A stretch of DNA of 14,860 bases from Bacteroidales bacterium (GTDB taxonomy: Bacteria > Bacteroidota > Bacteroidia > Bacteroidales > JAOZVK01): NCBI GenBank assembly GCA_029938185.1, contig JAOZVK010000080.1, positions 1 to 14,860 on the forward strand, given 5' to 3'. The notes beneath the pieces were generated by a model. It was not told the origin of the DNA. It ran no database searches and saw only the letters and a list, made by a program, of their open reading frames with translations. Positions 13,934 through 14,860 of the stretch are shown here, in pieces (the stretch's first letter is position 1; every line of letters begins with the position of its first letter). A program made the position numbers and the translations under genes.

Positions 13934-14736
13934 TTTTTATAAATTATAAATTTAATATTATTTTCATCTACTTCTTTAGTTGCATAAATATATCCTCTGT
14001 TTTCTAATTCAGGCAATAGATATTGAGGCAACCTCTTGTGATGCACATATAAGGCATCATTATCGTTCATTGTTTCAACTTCTTGAAGTATTGTAACCAT
14101 AGGCATAGGCATTTCCAAATCCCTAACATCTACTTCTTTCATTTTGTCTTTAAAATTTTGTTCGGCTTGTTCAAAACTCATTGCTTTACTTTCATTTTTG
14201 GTTTCAACAATATCTTGTTTTTCTTCTTTTGATTTTGTAACAAAAGTATATACAACTTTATCCTCTGGACGTTCAACTTTGTAGTCATAGCCCTTTTTTT
14301 CTAACTTATTTAATAATGGAACAGGCTCAAACGAATTAACAATTAGTAAAGTTTCATCTGCATTTAATGTTTTTAAACTTTCCATAATTGCATGAAAAGG
14401 ATCGGTTCCTGATTCAAGAATTGGACGAACATCTAATTTTACTATTTTCTTATTTTTCATATCTAATAATTCATTATATTTGGACAAATTGGTTTCTTCC
14501 ATATTTTGGTCATCATATTCAACAACAAAACCAATATCTTCTAATTTTTTTAAAATAATATTAGCAGTTGTACCTCCTATTTTTGCAGCATCTTTTACTG
14601 ATACTCTAGGGGCAAGAAGTTTACGCAAAAATGGATTTTGCAATTTTCTAAAATTCTTATTTACTGATGCAATAACATCAATAGCCAATTTATTTTGATT
14701 TATTATTTTTGATATTTTTGTATCTTTAGTAATCAT
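13930..14736 (-). CDS. DUF1858-DUF2249-DUF2249 protein
   Basis: This 268-residue soluble protein has three modules. Residues 1-65 (TKDTKISKIINQNKLAIDVI, then FLRKLLAPRVSVKDAAKIGG) resemble DUF1858. Residues 99-165 form a first DUF2249 domain (LDVRPILESGTDPFHAIMES, then LLIVNSFEPVPLLNKLEKKG). Residues 202-268 form a second DUF2249 domain, VDVRDLEMPMPMVTILQEV, with HHKRLPQYLLPELENRG around His232-His233. A charged low-complexity linker lies between the two. DUF2249 proteins occur beside hemerythrin-like, NnrS and denitrification genes and have a TusA-like (SirA) fold; a role in redox or NO response is inferred, and no reaction is known. It is the first gene of a minus-strand operon and overlaps the membrane gene by four bases. 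A palindrome and a promoter box lie just upstream. Confidence 0.8.
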   Translation of the reverse strand: MITKDTKISKIINQNKLAIDVIASVNKNFRKLQNPFLRKLLAPRVSVKDAAKIGGTTANIILKKLEDIGFVVEYDDQNMEETNLSKYNELLDMKNKKIVKLDVRPILESGTDPFHAIMESLKTLNADETLLIVNSFEPVPLLNKLEKKGYDYKVERPEDKVVYTFVTKSKEEKQDIVETKNESKAMSFEQAEQNFKDKMKEVDVRDLEMPMPMVTILQEVETMNDNDALYVHHKRLPQYLLPELENRGYIYATKEVDENNIKFIIYKK

Positions 14737-14757
14737 TTTTATATTATTATTTTTTTA

Positions 14758-14765
14758 CAAAAGTA
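14758..14765 (-). promoter_or_regulatory. Candidate -7 promoter box of the DUF2249 operon
   Basis: Read on the minus strand this is TACTTTTG, an exact fit to TAnnTTTG, 21 bases before the start codon, giving a leader of about 15 bases. The -33 position has no good TTTG, as would suit a promoter needing an activator at the adjacent palindrome. Confidence 0.5.
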
Positions 14766-14787
14766 AATAAAAAATATTATTTGAACT

Positions 14788-14805
14788 ATACCTATATATA
14801 GGTAT
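14788..14805. promoter_or_regulatory. 18-bp perfect palindrome, probable operator of the DUF2249 operon
   Basis: ATACCTATATATAGGTAT is its own reverse complement over all 18 bases. It lies 22 bases upstream of the -7 box, at roughly -36 to -53, a place where dimeric regulators bind. The ATACC/GGTAT half-sites resemble those of some Rrf2-type regulators, but this is recollection, and no regulator gene is in the window. Confidence 0.5.
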
Positions 14806-14860
14806 TTTTGTACTCTTATTTAAAAATCTATTATTTATAATATACTTTAAATGGTACAAT

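Overview
The window is very A+T-rich. Its start codons are preceded by A/T-rich tracts rather than Shine-Dalgarno sites, it has candidate promoters of the Bacteroidetes TAnnTTTG type, and its gene families are Bacteroidetes-like (a fused SpmA/SpmB protein, an ABC-F ATPase, a two-domain DUF2249 protein). It reads as ordinary chromosome of a Bacteroidetes bacterium, possibly Bacteroidales. I see no rRNA, tRNA, CRISPR array, transposase or phage gene.

Layout. 1-350: end of an intergenic region with a hairpin repeat. 351-1583 (-): fused SpmA/SpmB membrane protein. 1584-2511: 928 bases without a credible gene, filled with small hairpin and inverted repeats. 2512-2829 (+): ArsR-type repressor. 2989-4932 (+): ABC-F ATPase, convergent with 5217-6641 (-), a glutamate/aspartate-type sodium or proton symporter. 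7039-7305 (+): small orphan protein. 7515-11237 (+): leuA, leuC and leuD, the first two steps of leucine synthesis; leuB is not in the window. 11440-11925 (+): degenerate GIY-YIG-like protein. 12132-14736 (-): in transcript order a DUF1858/DUF2249 protein, a multi-spanning heme-copper-oxidase/NnrS-like membrane protein overlapping it by 4 bases, and a MIP18/DUF59 iron-sulfur assembly factor. This last group resembles gene sets linked to nitric oxide and Fe-S stress. The Fe-S factor is also a plausible helper for LeuC, a [4Fe-4S] enzyme.

The most striking feature is a family of short directional hairpin elements. There are eleven clear copies and one decayed copy between 2.9 and 12.7 kb. The full element is an arm close to AATGCGTAAGCAACATTAA followed by a hairpin AGGTC-GAA-GACCT. 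Wherever the arm is recognisable, the hairpin faces the adjacent coding sequence, whether the element lies before the start codon or at the stop codon. At four gene ends the stop codon overlaps the hairpin, and in leuC and leuD the hairpin is inside the last codons. Stem changes tend to be compensated. I know no named family for this element, and it is the best candidate here for something undescribed.
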